Positions 24,773-33,506 of a stretch of 64,000 nt of DNA are shown here, piece after piece; the stretch's first letter is position 1, and each line of letters begins with the position of its first letter. A model generated the notes under the pieces. The model did not search any database. It saw nothing but the letters and a program-made list of their open reading frames with translations, and was not told where the DNA came from. The stretch is from Rhizobium sp. BT04 (GTDB lineage: Bacteria > Pseudomonadota > Alphaproteobacteria > Rhizobiales > Rhizobiaceae), in NCBI RefSeq assembly GCF_030053135.1, contig NZ_CP125651.1, positions 434,001 through 498,000 of the forward strand, in the 5' to 3' direction. Position numbers and translations under genes: made by a program.

Positions 24773-27700
24773 GCGAAATCCTTCTCTGTTTCCTTGAGAC
24801 GCAGGGCAAGCCTTGAGTGGAAGGCGGGAGACCCGATCATGTGCAGGTGGTTGGTGCCGGTGATGATTTCGGCCGCATACGCCCGCGGCGACAGGCGGCG
24901 CCAATCGATCAGGTTGAGGCCACGGTTGAGGCTGTCGTCGGCCGCCCAGGGATAGATCGGCACATCGTGGGGAACGAGCCGGTGCTTGCGGAAGATCAGC
25001 GCATTGTCGATCAGCACCCAGAACGTATGCTCGCGGCTGCTGATATCGGGCCCATCGGTGGGAAGCGGGTCCTTCTCATCACCGACGAAGCGCAGGAACT
25101 GATCGTAGGTATCGGCGTCCATCGTCGACAGCAGCCGGTCCCATTCCGGGCGCATCGCCGTTTTTTGCAGCCAAGCCTGCACGTCCCGATGAAGCATGTC
25201 GCGTTCGTCCGGCCGGAAGCGCGGCTTGGCGCCGATCGCAAATTCCGATCCGAGGTCGCAGACATCGACCATCGCCATCATCCTGACATCGACCTCGTTG
25301 CCCAGCGTGCGGGCAGCCTCATAGGCCAGAAGCCCGCCCCAGGACCAGCCGAGGAAAGTGCAGGGCGCGCCCCTGCTGTGGCTCCTGATATAATCGACAT
25401 AGCTCTCGATGATCTCTTCGACCGGCGCGCCGACCTCCTTCTTCTCGGACAGCGAGTGGCAGATGAAGCCGGTCGCCGGCTGATCGGCGCCGAGATAATC
25501 GACGAGCTTCACATATTCGCGGGTGCTGACGAGAAGCCCCGGGAAGCAATAGAGCCGCGGCTTGGCGCCGGAAGCGCGCAGCACGATCACCTCGGAGAGA
25601 TCCCGTTCCGCCCCCTGCTCCATCACGCCGGCAAAGGCGCGGATGGTCGGGTTGTTGAAGATGTCGGCGACGGTGAGCGGCGTTTTCGGACGGCGCTGGC
25701 GCAGCTGGGTGAGGATGCGGATCGCGCCCAGCGAATTGCCGCCGATCGCGAAGAAATTATCCTCGACGCTGATCGCTTCCAGCTTGAGAACCTGGCGCCA
25801 GACATCCAGCACCTCTTCTTCGAGTGTCGTCGCCGGCTCGACGATTTCGCGCCGGACCGGCTGCGGCGCCGGCAGCGCAAAGCGGTCGAGTTTGCTGTTC
25901 GGATTGGTCGGCATTTTTTCCAGTTCGACCACCGCCGCCGGCACCATGTAGGAGGGCAAGCTGCGATCGAGGCCGGCACGGACCGTTTCGACCTCAATCC
26001 TCTCGTCCTTCTTGGGAACGACATAGGCGACGAGCGCCTTCTCGGCACCATCTTCATCGCGCAGCACGACCAGGGCTTCGCCGACGCCGGGCTGCTGCAG
26101 CAGAGCCGCTTCGATCTCTCCGAGTTCGATGCGGTAACCACGAAGCTTCACCTGATGGTCGACACGGCCGACGAATTCGACGGTTCCATCGTCGCGCCAA
26201 CGCGTCAGATCGCCGGAGCGGTAAAGCCGGCCGCCCTCCGAGGAGAACGGGTCGGGGATGAAGCGGTCGGCGGTCGTATCCGGCTTGCCGAGATAACCGC
26301 GGGCGATGCCCTCGCCGCCGATATAAAGCTCGCCGGTCACGCCGATCGGGCACGGATTGAGATCGGGGTCGAGCACGTAAACGCGCCGCAACCCGACGGC
26401 ACGGCCGAGTGGAGCATAGACTCCCTGAAACTTCGTGCCGGCCCTGACCTTCCAGACCATCGGCGTCATGATGGTTTCTGTGGGACCGTAGCCGTTGATC
26501 AGCCATTCCGATTTCAGCGCCCGCGACAGAAGATCGAAGGTCGGTTGCGCCAGCCCCTCGCCGCCGAAGGAATAAAGCCGCATCGGCGGTGCCCCGTCTG
26601 ACATGTCGGCCCATTCCGCCAGCTGCTGCAGGTAGGTTGTGGGAATGCTGGCATTGTTGGCGCCATGCTTGCGCATCGCCGTCAGCGTCTCTTCCGGCGT
26701 CCAGAGCGGCTGGTCGGGAAGGATGATGCTGCCGCCCTCCATCAGCGGGTTCATCCACCGCTCATGGCCACCGTCCGAACTGAAGGGCAGGAACGGCAGC
26801 TCGCGGGATTCCGAGCTCATGCCGTAGACACGCGAGGTATTCTGCAGATGGTGCGTCAGCGGGCCGTGCTCGACGGCCACGCCCTTCGGCAATCCCGTCG
26901 ATCCCGAGGTGTACATGACATAAGCGAGCTGATCCTTGTGGATGGGAACATCGAGCGGCGTTTCCGGCTCGCCGTCGAGATCGAGGTTGTCGAGTTCGAG
27001 GATAACGGCGTCGAGCTCCTCCGGCAGGCGATGGCGCAGCCAGCTGTGGGTCAAGACGATCTTGACGCCGCCGTCGCGCAGGATGTGATGGTTGCGCACC
27101 GGCGGATGATCGGGCTCGACGGGGATATAGGCGCCGCCTGCTTTCAGCGTGGCGAGGATGCCGACGATCGCCTCCGGCGAACGCTTGATGAAGATCGCGA
27201 CCGTCACCTCGGCGCGAACGCCGAGCTGCCGCAGCCGATGCCCGAGACGGTTGGTGCTCGCCTCCAGCCAGCCATGGCTCCATTCCTCGTCACCATAGAC
27301 GATCGCCGTCTTCTCAGGCGTCCGGCGCGAATGGGCCGATATCAGCTCGTGGACCGGCCTGTTGTCGTTGACGACGTCATCCCCGTAGGGCGCCGACAAC
27401 CAGTCGAGTTCGTCGCTGCCGACGAGTTCGATGTCCTTGATCCTGAGGCCCGGCTGCGCGACGATCTGCTCGAGCACCAAGCCGAAATGCCTGGCGACAC
27501 GGGCGATCAGGGCGCCGTCGTAAAGATCCTGGGCATAGTCGATCAGCCCGGAGGCGCCGCCGTCGGGACGCGCCTCGATCACCAGGGAAAGCTCGCTGTC
27601 TGCGCGCGCGCCCAGTGGCTCCAGATTCGCAGCCTCTCTCGCGACCGGATAGGGTCTGCGGAATTCGAACAGTGCCTTGACCACGGCTTCCTGCGCGGCC

Positions 27701-28761
27701 GCCTCGTCGACGACCAGTGCCTGCGTGATGCGTTCAAGCGGCACGAGCCGGCGAAGCCCCTCCTCCGTCACCGAGGAGATCGCCGCGACGACGTCGTCGA
27801 GGGAAGGTCGGGAGGCGAGCGGCAGGACGAGGGGAAGAACCTGTTCGGCGCGGCCGCGGCTGGCGAAATGCTCCGTGCGGGGCCGCGCGACCAGCAGGCC
27901 GGTCAGCAAAGCATAATTGCCACTGTAGCGCGCCAGCAGCGCGCAGAAGGCGGCGTGGAGCACACGCTCGACCTGAAATCCCTTGCTCCCCGCATGCCGT
28001 TCGAGCTTGCTCCAGAGGTCGGGCGCGATGGCAAACCGATGTTCGGCGCGCGCCACGCCTGCAAGCCCGCCGCTGTTGAAGCGGGTGGGGAAAGTCGAGG
28101 CCGCATAGTCGAGACCGATCGTGTCACGCCAATAGGCAAGCGCTTCCCGCGCCTCATCCGTCTCCAGCCATTCCTCCTCCCGCGTTCCGGCCGAGATCTC
28201 CGCCGGCTGCATGTTGCCGGCGGGTTCGCCGTCGAGAATTCGCGCAAGGGAACCGGCAAGAACGGATTTTTCGCGGTCGTCTGAGATGATCGGATGCAGC
28301 ACGATCGTCAGCAGCGACTGCCCATCGGCCAGCTGGATGATCTGGATGCGCGCCCCCGGCCCTTCCAGGAGATCGAAGCGCCTGTCGCGGAAGGCTTTCC
28401 GCGCGGCCAAGGCATCAGCCTCTGAAAGAGCGGCTCCCTCTCTTCCGAGGATTTCGGTCGGCACGGCGTTCGATGCGCCGCGATATTGCTCGATGCGGCC
28501 GCCCGCCAGCCGGCGGAAGCGGGTGGTGAGCGACGGGTTCTCAGCCACGAGCGCGCGGCAGGCGCCGGCAATCGTCTCGGCGTCGATCGCAGCGCTCAAT
28601 TGCAGCCCGATGACCTGGTCGGGAAAGACCGTGTAATTGCCGATCTGCTCCAGCGACCAGATGCGCTTCTGCGCGATCGTCAGCGGAAAGCTCTCGAAGA
28701 CTGTGTCCACCGTCGCATCGGTCGGGCGGGCGTCGGCGAAGTAGGTGATCTGCTTGTTCAT
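24769..28761 (-). CDS. vbsS: Non-ribosomal peptide synthetase for vicibactin-type siderophore
   Basis: About 1330 residues from ATG 28761; an ATG at 28791 overlapping vbsG is possible. Domain order: condensation-like (about 20-440), adenylation (about 480-960, TSGSTGLPKGVAVEHG and YGPTETIM), carrier (DNFFAIGGNSLGAIRI, Ser near 1010) and thioesterase (GWSWGGLLAYEAA, Ser near 1138). VbsS is known to load hydroxyornithine units and assemble the cyclic trilactone. The condensation HHxxxDG motif reads HPIISDD (156-162): the second His and the Gly are replaced, so ordinary peptide-bond formation there is doubtful. No epimerisation domain is present, consistent with a separate epimerase (VbsL). Confidence 0.92.
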   Translation of the reverse strand: MNKQITYFADARPTDATVDTVFESFPLTIAQKRIWSLEQIGNYTVFPDQVIGLQLSAAIDAETIAGACRALVAENPSLTTRFRRLAGGRIEQYRGASNAVPTEILGREGAALSEADALAARKAFRDRRFDLLEGPGARIQIIQLADGQSLLTIVLHPIISDDREKSVLAGSLARILDGEPAGNMQPAEISAGTREEEWLETDEAREALAYWRDTIGLDYAASTFPTRFNSGGLAGVARAEHRFAIAPDLWSKLERHAGSKGFQVERVLHAAFCALLARYSGNYALLTGLLVARPRTEHFASRGRAEQVLPLVLPLASRPSLDDVVAAISSVTEEGLRRLVPLERITQALVVDEAAAQEAVVKALFEFRRPYPVAREAANLEPLGARADSELSLVIEARPDGGASGLIDYAQDLYDGALIARVARHFGLVLEQIVAQPGLRIKDIELVGSDELDWLSAPYGDDVVNDNRPVHELISAHSRRTPEKTAIVYGDEEWSHGWLEASTNRLGHRLRQLGVRAEVTVAIFIKRSPEAIVGILATLKAGGAYIPVEPDHPPVRNHHILRDGGVKIVLTHSWLRHRLPEELDAVILELDNLDLDGEPETPLDVPIHKDQLAYVMYTSGSTGLPKGVAVEHGPLTHHLQNTSRVYGMSSESRELPFLPFSSDGGHERWMNPLMEGGSIILPDQPLWTPEETLTAMRKHGANNASIPTTYLQQLAEWADMSDGAPPMRLYSFGGEGLAQPTFDLLSRALKSEWLINGYGPTETIMTPMVWKVRAGTKFQGVYAPLGRAVGLRRVYVLDPDLNPCPIGVTGELYIGGEGIARGYLGKPDTTADRFIPDPFSSEGGRLYRSGDLTRWRDDGTVEFVGRVDHQVKLRGYRIELGEIEAALLQQPGVGEALVVLRDEDGAEKALVAYVVPKKDERIEVETVRAGLDRSLPSYMVPAAVVELEKMPTNPNSKLDRFALPAPQPVRREIVEPATTLEEEVLDVWRQVLKLEAISVEDNFFAIGGNSLGAIRILTQLRQRRPKTPLTVADIFNNPTIRAFAGVMEQGAERDLSEVIVLRASGAKPRLYCFPGLLVSTREYVKLVDYLGADQPATGFICHSLSEKKEVGAPVEEIIESYVDYIRSHSRGAPCTFLGWSWGGLLAYEAARTLGNEVDVRMMAMVDVCDLGSEFAIGAKPRFRPDERDMLHRDVQAWLQKTAMRPEWDRLLSTMDADTYDQFLRFVGDEKDPLPTDGPDISSREHTFWVLIDNALIFRKHRLVPHDVPIYPWAADDSLNRGLNLIDWRRLSPRAYAAEIITGTNHLHMIGSPAFHSRLALRLKETEKDFA

Positions 28762-28777
28762 CTTGCCATCCAGATTT

Positions 28778-28996
28778 TCAGAGACGTGCATCGCCGGCCA
28801 TCGCCGAGCGGAGGGAGAGCGGGCGCGGATCGGCCCAGATGCCGCGAATATGGACCAGGCATTCCTGGCGCGAACCGGCAAAGCCCGCTGGCTGCCAGCT
28901 CACCGGAATCCGCTTGTCCTGCGGCCAGACCGAGTAGTGATGCTCGGTGTCGTAGACGACGATCCAGAGATCGTCGCCGGGCTCGAGATTATCCAT
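28778..28996 (-). CDS. vbsG: MbtH-like NRPS accessory protein
   Basis: 72 residues with the MbtH signature: VVYDTEHHYSVWPQDKRIPVSWQPAGF, SRQECLVHIRGIWADPRPLSLR, including the conserved Trp residues. MbtH proteins bind and activate NRPS adenylation domains. It is the first gene of the leftward vbsGSO-type operon, directly before vbsS, with a PvdS-like promoter 37 bases upstream. The start ATG has AGGAGCC near it. Confidence 0.9.
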   Translation of the reverse strand: MDNLEPGDDLWIVVYDTEHHYSVWPQDKRIPVSWQPAGFAGSRQECLVHIRGIWADPRPLSLRSAMAGDARL

Positions 28997-29033
28997 TGAA
29001 GGCTCCTGCCGTGATTGACGTCATGCGCAAATG

Positions 29034-29057
29034 ACGGATCCCGCCAGCCGGAGTTTA
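29034..29057 (-). promoter_or_regulatory. Candidate RpoI promoter of vbsGSO
   Basis: On the minus strand TAAAC (29057-29053), 16 bases, then CGT (29036-29034). This is one base off the TAAAT-N16/17-CGT box read by PvdS, the Pseudomonas iron-starvation sigma factor. It lies 38 bases before vbsG. Confidence 0.5.
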
Positions 29058-29092
29058 GAAAATTGTTGAGAATTTTTTTCTTCTCTTGGCCC

Positions 29093-29116
29093 TAAATCCG
29101 GCCAGCGATGGATCGT
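29093..29116 (+). promoter_or_regulatory. Candidate RpoI promoter of vbsADL
   Basis: TAAAT (29093-29097), 16 bases, CGT (29114-29116): an exact match to the PvdS-type iron-starvation box, facing vbsA whose ATG is at 29190. The divergent partner at 29034-29057 has the same spacing. Confidence 0.6.
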
Positions 29117-29189
29117 CATTCTACCAAATCGGCACAGGAGCGAGCTTCATGCTCGCAGCATCAAAACCTTGCCGATCAAGGAGAGCATC

Positions 29190-30179
29190 ATGGATTTCGA
29201 CGCCGCCAAACAAAGGCGGGCTCTGCAGGCGCGCAGCTATGTCAGCCTCGCCCCCAATCTCATCCACTTGAAGACCGCGCATGGACTCCACGAAGCCGCC
29301 TTCGAGGTCGAGGCCGGCGTCGCAACGATCAGCTTCTACCACGGTGATCCCCCGCAATCGGCGGAGCTTCTGATGGCCGCCGCCGAAGCGGTGACGGCGC
29401 AAGATCGCTCGATCACGTCGGTCGCCTTCGAAGGGCATCAGGCAAGCCTTCCCCGGCACATCTCGGGCATCGACGGAAGACTCGATTCCGTGATCCTCTG
29501 GCAATGGCCGTCGCTGTGGCTGCCGCAGCTGCCCTATCCGCTGCCGCCTGTGCCGGAGATGACCGCGGGCCGGTACCATCCGCGCCGGCCGGCAAAGCCA
29601 ACGGGCTCGGTTTACCGACGGTTCATTCCCTGGCTCGAACGGGATATCACCTTCAGGGTTGCCGACCGGGAGACCGATCTTGCCGCCTTTCATCGCTGGA
29701 TGAACGACGAGCAGGTCAACACGATCTGGGAGGATGCGGGCTCGCTCGACAAGCACCGGGAGATTCTGCAGGAAAGGATCGCCGATCCGCATGTGCTGCC
29801 GCTGATCGGCAGTTTCGCCGACATTCCCTTCGGCTATTTCGAGGTCTACTGGGCCAAGGAGAACCGGCTCGGTCCCTTCTACGACGCCGACGATTATGAT
29901 CGCGGCTGGCATGTCGCCATCGGCGAGCCCGACTATCGCGGCAAGAAATGGATCAGCGCATGGCTTCCCTCGCTGATGCATTTCATCTTCCTCGACGACC
30001 CCCGCACCAGGCGCATCGTCGGCGAGCCGCGCGCCAGCCACGAGCAGCAGATCCGCAACCTCGATCGCTCGGGCTTTGCCAAGGTCAAGCATTTCGATTT
30101 TCCGCACAAGCGGGCGCTGCTGGTGATGCTGACCCGTGAGCGCTTCTTCGGCGACCATCTCTGGGTGCCTGCATCATGA
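29190..30179 (+). CDS. vbsA: Hydroxyornithine N5-acyltransferase, IucB/AlcB-like
   Basis: 329 residues from ATG 29190 with AAGGAGAG 5 bases upstream. The C-terminal ~180 residues are a GNAT fold of the siderophore acetyltransferase family: FRVADRETDLAAFHRWMNDEQVNTIWEDAG, GYFEVYWAKENRLGPFYDADDYDRG, then HFIFLDDPRTRRIVGEPRASHEQQIR. It should acylate N5-hydroxyornithine (with a 3-hydroxybutyryl group in vicibactin). It heads the rightward operon and overlaps vbsD by 4 bases. Confidence 0.9.
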   Translation: MDFDAAKQRRALQARSYVSLAPNLIHLKTAHGLHEAAFEVEAGVATISFYHGDPPQSAELLMAAAEAVTAQDRSITSVAFEGHQASLPRHISGIDGRLDSVILWQWPSLWLPQLPYPLPPVPEMTAGRYHPRRPAKPTGSVYRRFIPWLERDITFRVADRETDLAAFHRWMNDEQVNTIWEDAGSLDKHREILQERIADPHVLPLIGSFADIPFGYFEVYWAKENRLGPFYDADDYDRGWHVAIGEPDYRGKKWISAWLPSLMHFIFLDDPRTRRIVGEPRASHEQQIRNLDRSGFAKVKHFDFPHKRALLVMLTRERFFGDHLWVPAS

Positions 30180-31594
30180 ACGACATGAGCGAGATGAGCG
30201 GCAGCCTTCGGAAACGGCGGCTTGCACCGGAAGATCTTGCCAGCCCGCAGCTTTTCCGGCTGCTGCTGCGGCTCGGGCTGCCGGCCATGTTCGGCCTGTC
30301 TATCAATGCCGCGCATCACACGATCAACATGGTCTTTGTCGGCATGATCGGCGAAGACCAGATCGCCGCGATCATGATCGTGCTGCCGATCCTGATGCTC
30401 GTCGCTGCCTTCGGCGAGGGCATCGGCGTCGGCGTGGCAACCGAGGTCGGCCGCGCGCTCGGTGCCGGCAACCGGTCGCGCGCCGGCACCCTCGCCTCGG
30501 TCAGCCTTGCCGCGGGCGTCGCCTTCGGCGCGGCAAGCGCCGTCGCAATCGTTGCCTTCCCATCTTTCCTGCTGTTCGGCGCCACGCCCGCCATCGAGCC
30601 GCTGGCGCAGCATTATCTCCTCATCATCGCGGTCTCGATACCGCTGACAATGGCGCAGATCATCCTCGATTTCCTGGCGATCGCCGAAGGCAATGCCCGC
30701 TTCAGCATGTGGACGCTGGTCGCCTGTTTCGCGCTAAACATGGTCCTCGACCCGATCATGATCTTCGGATTCGGCCTCGGCCTGCAGGGCGTGGCAATCG
30801 CAACCATCCTGTCCCAGCTCGTCGCGCTTTCCATCTATGGCGCTTACCACGCCAGGCGGCTGGGGACGGTTCGGCTGACGCTTGGCTGGCGGCTAAGAGA
30901 CATCGGCGGCCTCAGACCGGTTCTTGCCGTGGGCGCGCCGACGACGCTGACCAGTCTCGCAACGGCAGGCGCGATTGCGGCCATGCTGTCGCTCGCCGGC
31001 ACCTATCACGGAGAAGCCGGCATTGCCGGCGTCGGGATTGCCTTGCGGCTGCTCGCCGTCGGAACACTTCCCGTTATCGGCCTTTCACTCGGGGCCCAGT
31101 CCATTCTGAGCTTCGCCTGGGGCAGCGGGGATGTGGCCCGGGTGCTGTCGGCAGTCCGCATCCTGACAGTGGTCACCAGCGCGGTCGGCGGCGCTTACGG
31201 ACTGGCCGCACTCGGCTTTCCCGAACACCTCGCCTCGTTCTTCACCAAGGATCAGGCCGTGCTTTCGGTCGCAAGCCAGGCAATCGTCGCGACCCATCTT
31301 CCCTTTCTGCTGTTCGGCCTGCGGCAAACGCTGCTGGTCCTCTTCCAGGCGCAGGGCAGGCCGAAAGCCGCGCTTGCAATCGGTCTGGCGCAGAATGGTT
31401 ATCTGCTCTTGCCGCTGCTTGCGCTCCTGCCGCCCTTCCTCGGCTTTTCAGGCCTGCTCAGCGCAATGTTCCTCGCCTCTGCCCTGACCGGCCTGCTGTC
31501 GGCCGTCTGCCTGGTGAGGGCGCTCAATGCACTCCGGCAGCGCTCGGCCGACCGTCTGGCCTCCATCCGTCCCTACCCCCGCTTTTGCCCGTGA
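30176..31594 (+). CDS. vbsD: MATE-family efflux protein, probable siderophore exporter
   Basis: 472 residues with about 12 membrane segments. The N-terminal half starts LRLGLPAMFGLSINAAHHTINMVFVGMIGEDQIAAI, a typical MATE/NorM opening, and the second half repeats the pattern (VGAPTTLTSLATAGAIAAM, then GLSLGAQSILSFAWGSGD). Coupled to vbsA by an ATGA overlap and followed by vbsL, it occupies the vbsD place of the vbsADL operon. Export of the finished siderophore is inferred from position. Confidence 0.85.
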   Translation: MNDMSEMSGSLRKRRLAPEDLASPQLFRLLLRLGLPAMFGLSINAAHHTINMVFVGMIGEDQIAAIMIVLPILMLVAAFGEGIGVGVATEVGRALGAGNRSRAGTLASVSLAAGVAFGAASAVAIVAFPSFLLFGATPAIEPLAQHYLLIIAVSIPLTMAQIILDFLAIAEGNARFSMWTLVACFALNMVLDPIMIFGFGLGLQGVAIATILSQLVALSIYGAYHARRLGTVRLTLGWRLRDIGGLRPVLAVGAPTTLTSLATAGAIAAMLSLAGTYHGEAGIAGVGIALRLLAVGTLPVIGLSLGAQSILSFAWGSGDVARVLSAVRILTVVTSAVGGAYGLAALGFPEHLASFFTKDQAVLSVASQAIVATHLPFLLFGLRQTLLVLFQAQGRPKAALAIGLAQNGYLLLPLLALLPPFLGFSGLLSAMFLASALTGLLSAVCLVRALNALRQRSADRLASIRPYPRFCP

Positions 31595-31615
31595 TTTGCC
31601 CATGAGAGGATCACT

Positions 31616-32803
31616 ATGAACCAGTCGATCAATCCGCACGATCTTGGCGCCCATGCTGTCGCCGACGATCTCTTCACGCCCGTCGATCCCGCACCATTCA
31701 ACGCCGTGTCTCCACCGATCTTCCAGACGTCGCTCTTCACCTACGACAGTTACGAAGCGATGGAGGATGTCTTCGCGGGCCGGACGCGCAATTACATCTA
31801 TTCGCGCGGCGACAATCCGACCGTTCGCGAATTCGAGCTCCTGGTCGCCCGCCTCGAGGGTGCGGAGGACGGACGCGCCTTTTCGAGCGGAACGGCCGCC
31901 ATCACCTCGACGATCCTCAGCCTCGTGGAAGCCGGCGACCGGGTCGTTGCGGTCCGCCACCTCTACAACGATGTCTACCGCCTTCTGGTGAAACTGCTCG
32001 GCCGGCTCGGCGTCGCGGTGGATTTCGTCGATCCCGCCGATCACGACGAAGTCCGCAAGGCGCTCTCCGGCGCCAAACTGCTCTATCTCGAAAACCCGAC
32101 ATCTTTCGTCTTCGAGCTGCAGGACATAACGGCGCTCTCGGCCATGGCGAAGGAGGCTGGTGTTACCACCATCATCGACAATTCCTGGGCGACGCCGCTC
32201 TTTCAGAAGCCGATCCAGCACGGCGTCGATATCGTCATTCACGCCGCTTCGAAATATCTCGGCGGCCACAGCGACACGGTCGCCGGCGTCGTCGTCGGTT
32301 CGAAGGAAGCCATTGCCCGGATGAATGTGACCTCATACCCCTATGTCGGCGCCAAGCTTTCGCCCTTTGAGGCCTGGCTGCTGCTGCGCGGCATGCGCAC
32401 GCTGCGTGTCCGCCTCAAGGAGCATGAGCGCAGCGGGCTTTTGCTGGCCGACCGGCTGAAACAGCATTCCGCCATCGCCCGCGTTCGCCACCCGGCCTTT
32501 CAGGATCACCCCGGTCGGGCGACGCTGTCGGGTTATGCCGGGCTGTTTGCCTTCGACCTCACGCCCGACATCGATGTCGCGCGCTTCGTCAACGGGCTTC
32601 GCGACATCCGCCTCGGCGTCAGCTGGGGTGGGCCTGAAACGCTGGTCGTTCCCGCCAAGGTCGCTTTGCAGATCCCCGACCGGATGACCTCTTTCATCCG
32701 GTTCGGCGTGAGCGAGCAGACGATCCGTTGCGCCGTTGGGCTGGAAGAGCCGGAATTGCTGTGGAGCGATCTGCAGCAGGCGCTGCACGCAGCGAGACGC
32801 TAG
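31616..32803 (+). CDS. vbsL: Cys/Met-metabolism family PLP enzyme, probable siderophore epimerase
   Basis: 395 residues of the cystathionine lyase/synthase fold. PLP motifs are SSGTAAITSTILSLVEAGDRVV, LENPTSFVFE, TIIDNSWATPLFQKP and HAASKYLGGHSDTVAGVVVG with the Schiff-base Lys. In the vicibactin pathway the gene at this place is thought to supply the D-configured ornithine unit; epimerase rather than lyase activity is inference from locus and from the lack of an epimerisation domain in VbsS. It starts 22 bases after vbsD and its 3' end overlaps the convergent rpoI frame. Confidence 0.8.
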   Translation: MNQSINPHDLGAHAVADDLFTPVDPAPFNAVSPPIFQTSLFTYDSYEAMEDVFAGRTRNYIYSRGDNPTVREFELLVARLEGAEDGRAFSSGTAAITSTILSLVEAGDRVVAVRHLYNDVYRLLVKLLGRLGVAVDFVDPADHDEVRKALSGAKLLYLENPTSFVFELQDITALSAMAKEAGVTTIIDNSWATPLFQKPIQHGVDIVIHAASKYLGGHSDTVAGVVVGSKEAIARMNVTSYPYVGAKLSPFEAWLLLRGMRTLRVRLKEHERSGLLLADRLKQHSAIARVRHPAFQDHPGRATLSGYAGLFAFDLTPDIDVARFVNGLRDIRLGVSWGGPETLVVPAKVALQIPDRMTSFIRFGVSEQTIRCAVGLEEPELLWSDLQQALHAARR

Positions 32804-33353
32804 ACGCCTGCCGATGTTCATGATCGGGGCGGATGGCAGGCTCGGTGATTGCCAGATGGCAATGCTGCTCCGCCGCCTTGATCATGAAGTTGACGAGGGT
32901 GCGGGAGACGCCGAGTTCGGCTGCAATATCCTTCTGCGGCACGCCGTTGAGGCGGTGGCGGATGAAGGCATCATTGGTACGCTTCGGCAGAGCCTCGAGC
33001 GAGGCCAGCACATCGCGCAGGGTCTCGGCAGCGACAAGCTGGTCGAGCACGGTGGGGATGGGAGCGGTGATCTCCTGAACCTGGTCGATCGACCTATAGT
33101 TGTTCATCCGCTGGCGCCGCCGGCGGCTCTCGTCGAGTGCGAGATTATAGACCATGCGAAAGGCGTAACCGATCGGGCAACGAATGTCGTCGGTTTTCAC
33201 CCCGTAGGCTTTGATAACTCCGTCCTGAAAGATATCCTCGGAATATGATCTTGATTTAACAACGCTTTCAATCGTTTTGAGGAGTTTATCCTTATTCTCG
33301 ATCATAGCGTTGACCACGGCATTTCCGTTCACATCACGATGCGATGCTCGCAT
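32694..33353 (-). CDS. rpoI: Iron-starvation ECF sigma factor
   Basis: 219 residues from ATG 33353 (33305, MIENKDK, is possible). Region 2 is YSEDIFQDGVIKAYG, then CPIGYAFRMVYNLALDESRRRRQR; region 4 is LEALPKRTNDAFIRHRLNGVPQKDIAAELGVSRTLVNFMIKAAEQHC. It resembles FecI/PvdS and R. leguminosarum RpoI, which drives the vbsGSO and vbsADL operons. The last ~45 residues are low-complexity (Arg, Ala, Ser rich) and run antisense into the end of vbsL for 110 bases, so the natural C-terminus may be shorter. No FecR-type anti-sigma gene is adjacent. An iron-responsive operator candidate lies at 33472-33486. Confidence 0.85.
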   Translation of the reverse strand: MRASHRDVNGNAVVNAMIENKDKLLKTIESVVKSRSYSEDIFQDGVIKAYGVKTDDIRCPIGYAFRMVYNLALDESRRRRQRMNNYRSIDQVQEITAPIPTVLDQLVAAETLRDVLASLEALPKRTNDAFIRHRLNGVPQKDIAAELGVSRTLVNFMIKAAEQHCHLAITEPAIRPDHEHRQASSVSLRAAPAADRSTAIPALPAQRRNGSSARSRRTG

Positions 33354-33471
33354 AGTCCTGTACCCTTTTTACAAATGGAAAATCAGGCTCTGTCGTTGCT
33401 GGTCGGTTCGGTCTTGGCGCTCCTTATTTCGAGCGGAAGTGCACGATGTGATTGCAGTGTCTATTTTAAGG

Positions 33472-33486
33472 TGATAACAGGAGTCA
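33472..33486. promoter_or_regulatory. RirA IRO box candidate between rpoI and the fhu operon
   Basis: TGA-TAACAGGAG-TCA matches the TGA-N9-TCA iron-responsive operator of the rhizobial repressor RirA. It lies 21 bases before the acetyltransferase gene and 119 bases before rpoI, so it could repress both in iron-replete cells. Confidence 0.5.
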
Positions 33487-33506
33487 AGTTTAAATCGACC
33501 GGATGA

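Noticed and set aside
24817..28284. Two long plus-strand frames (594 and 539 codons)
   Set aside because: Both are antisense to the siderophore synthetase, have no family resemblance and no ribosome binding sites.
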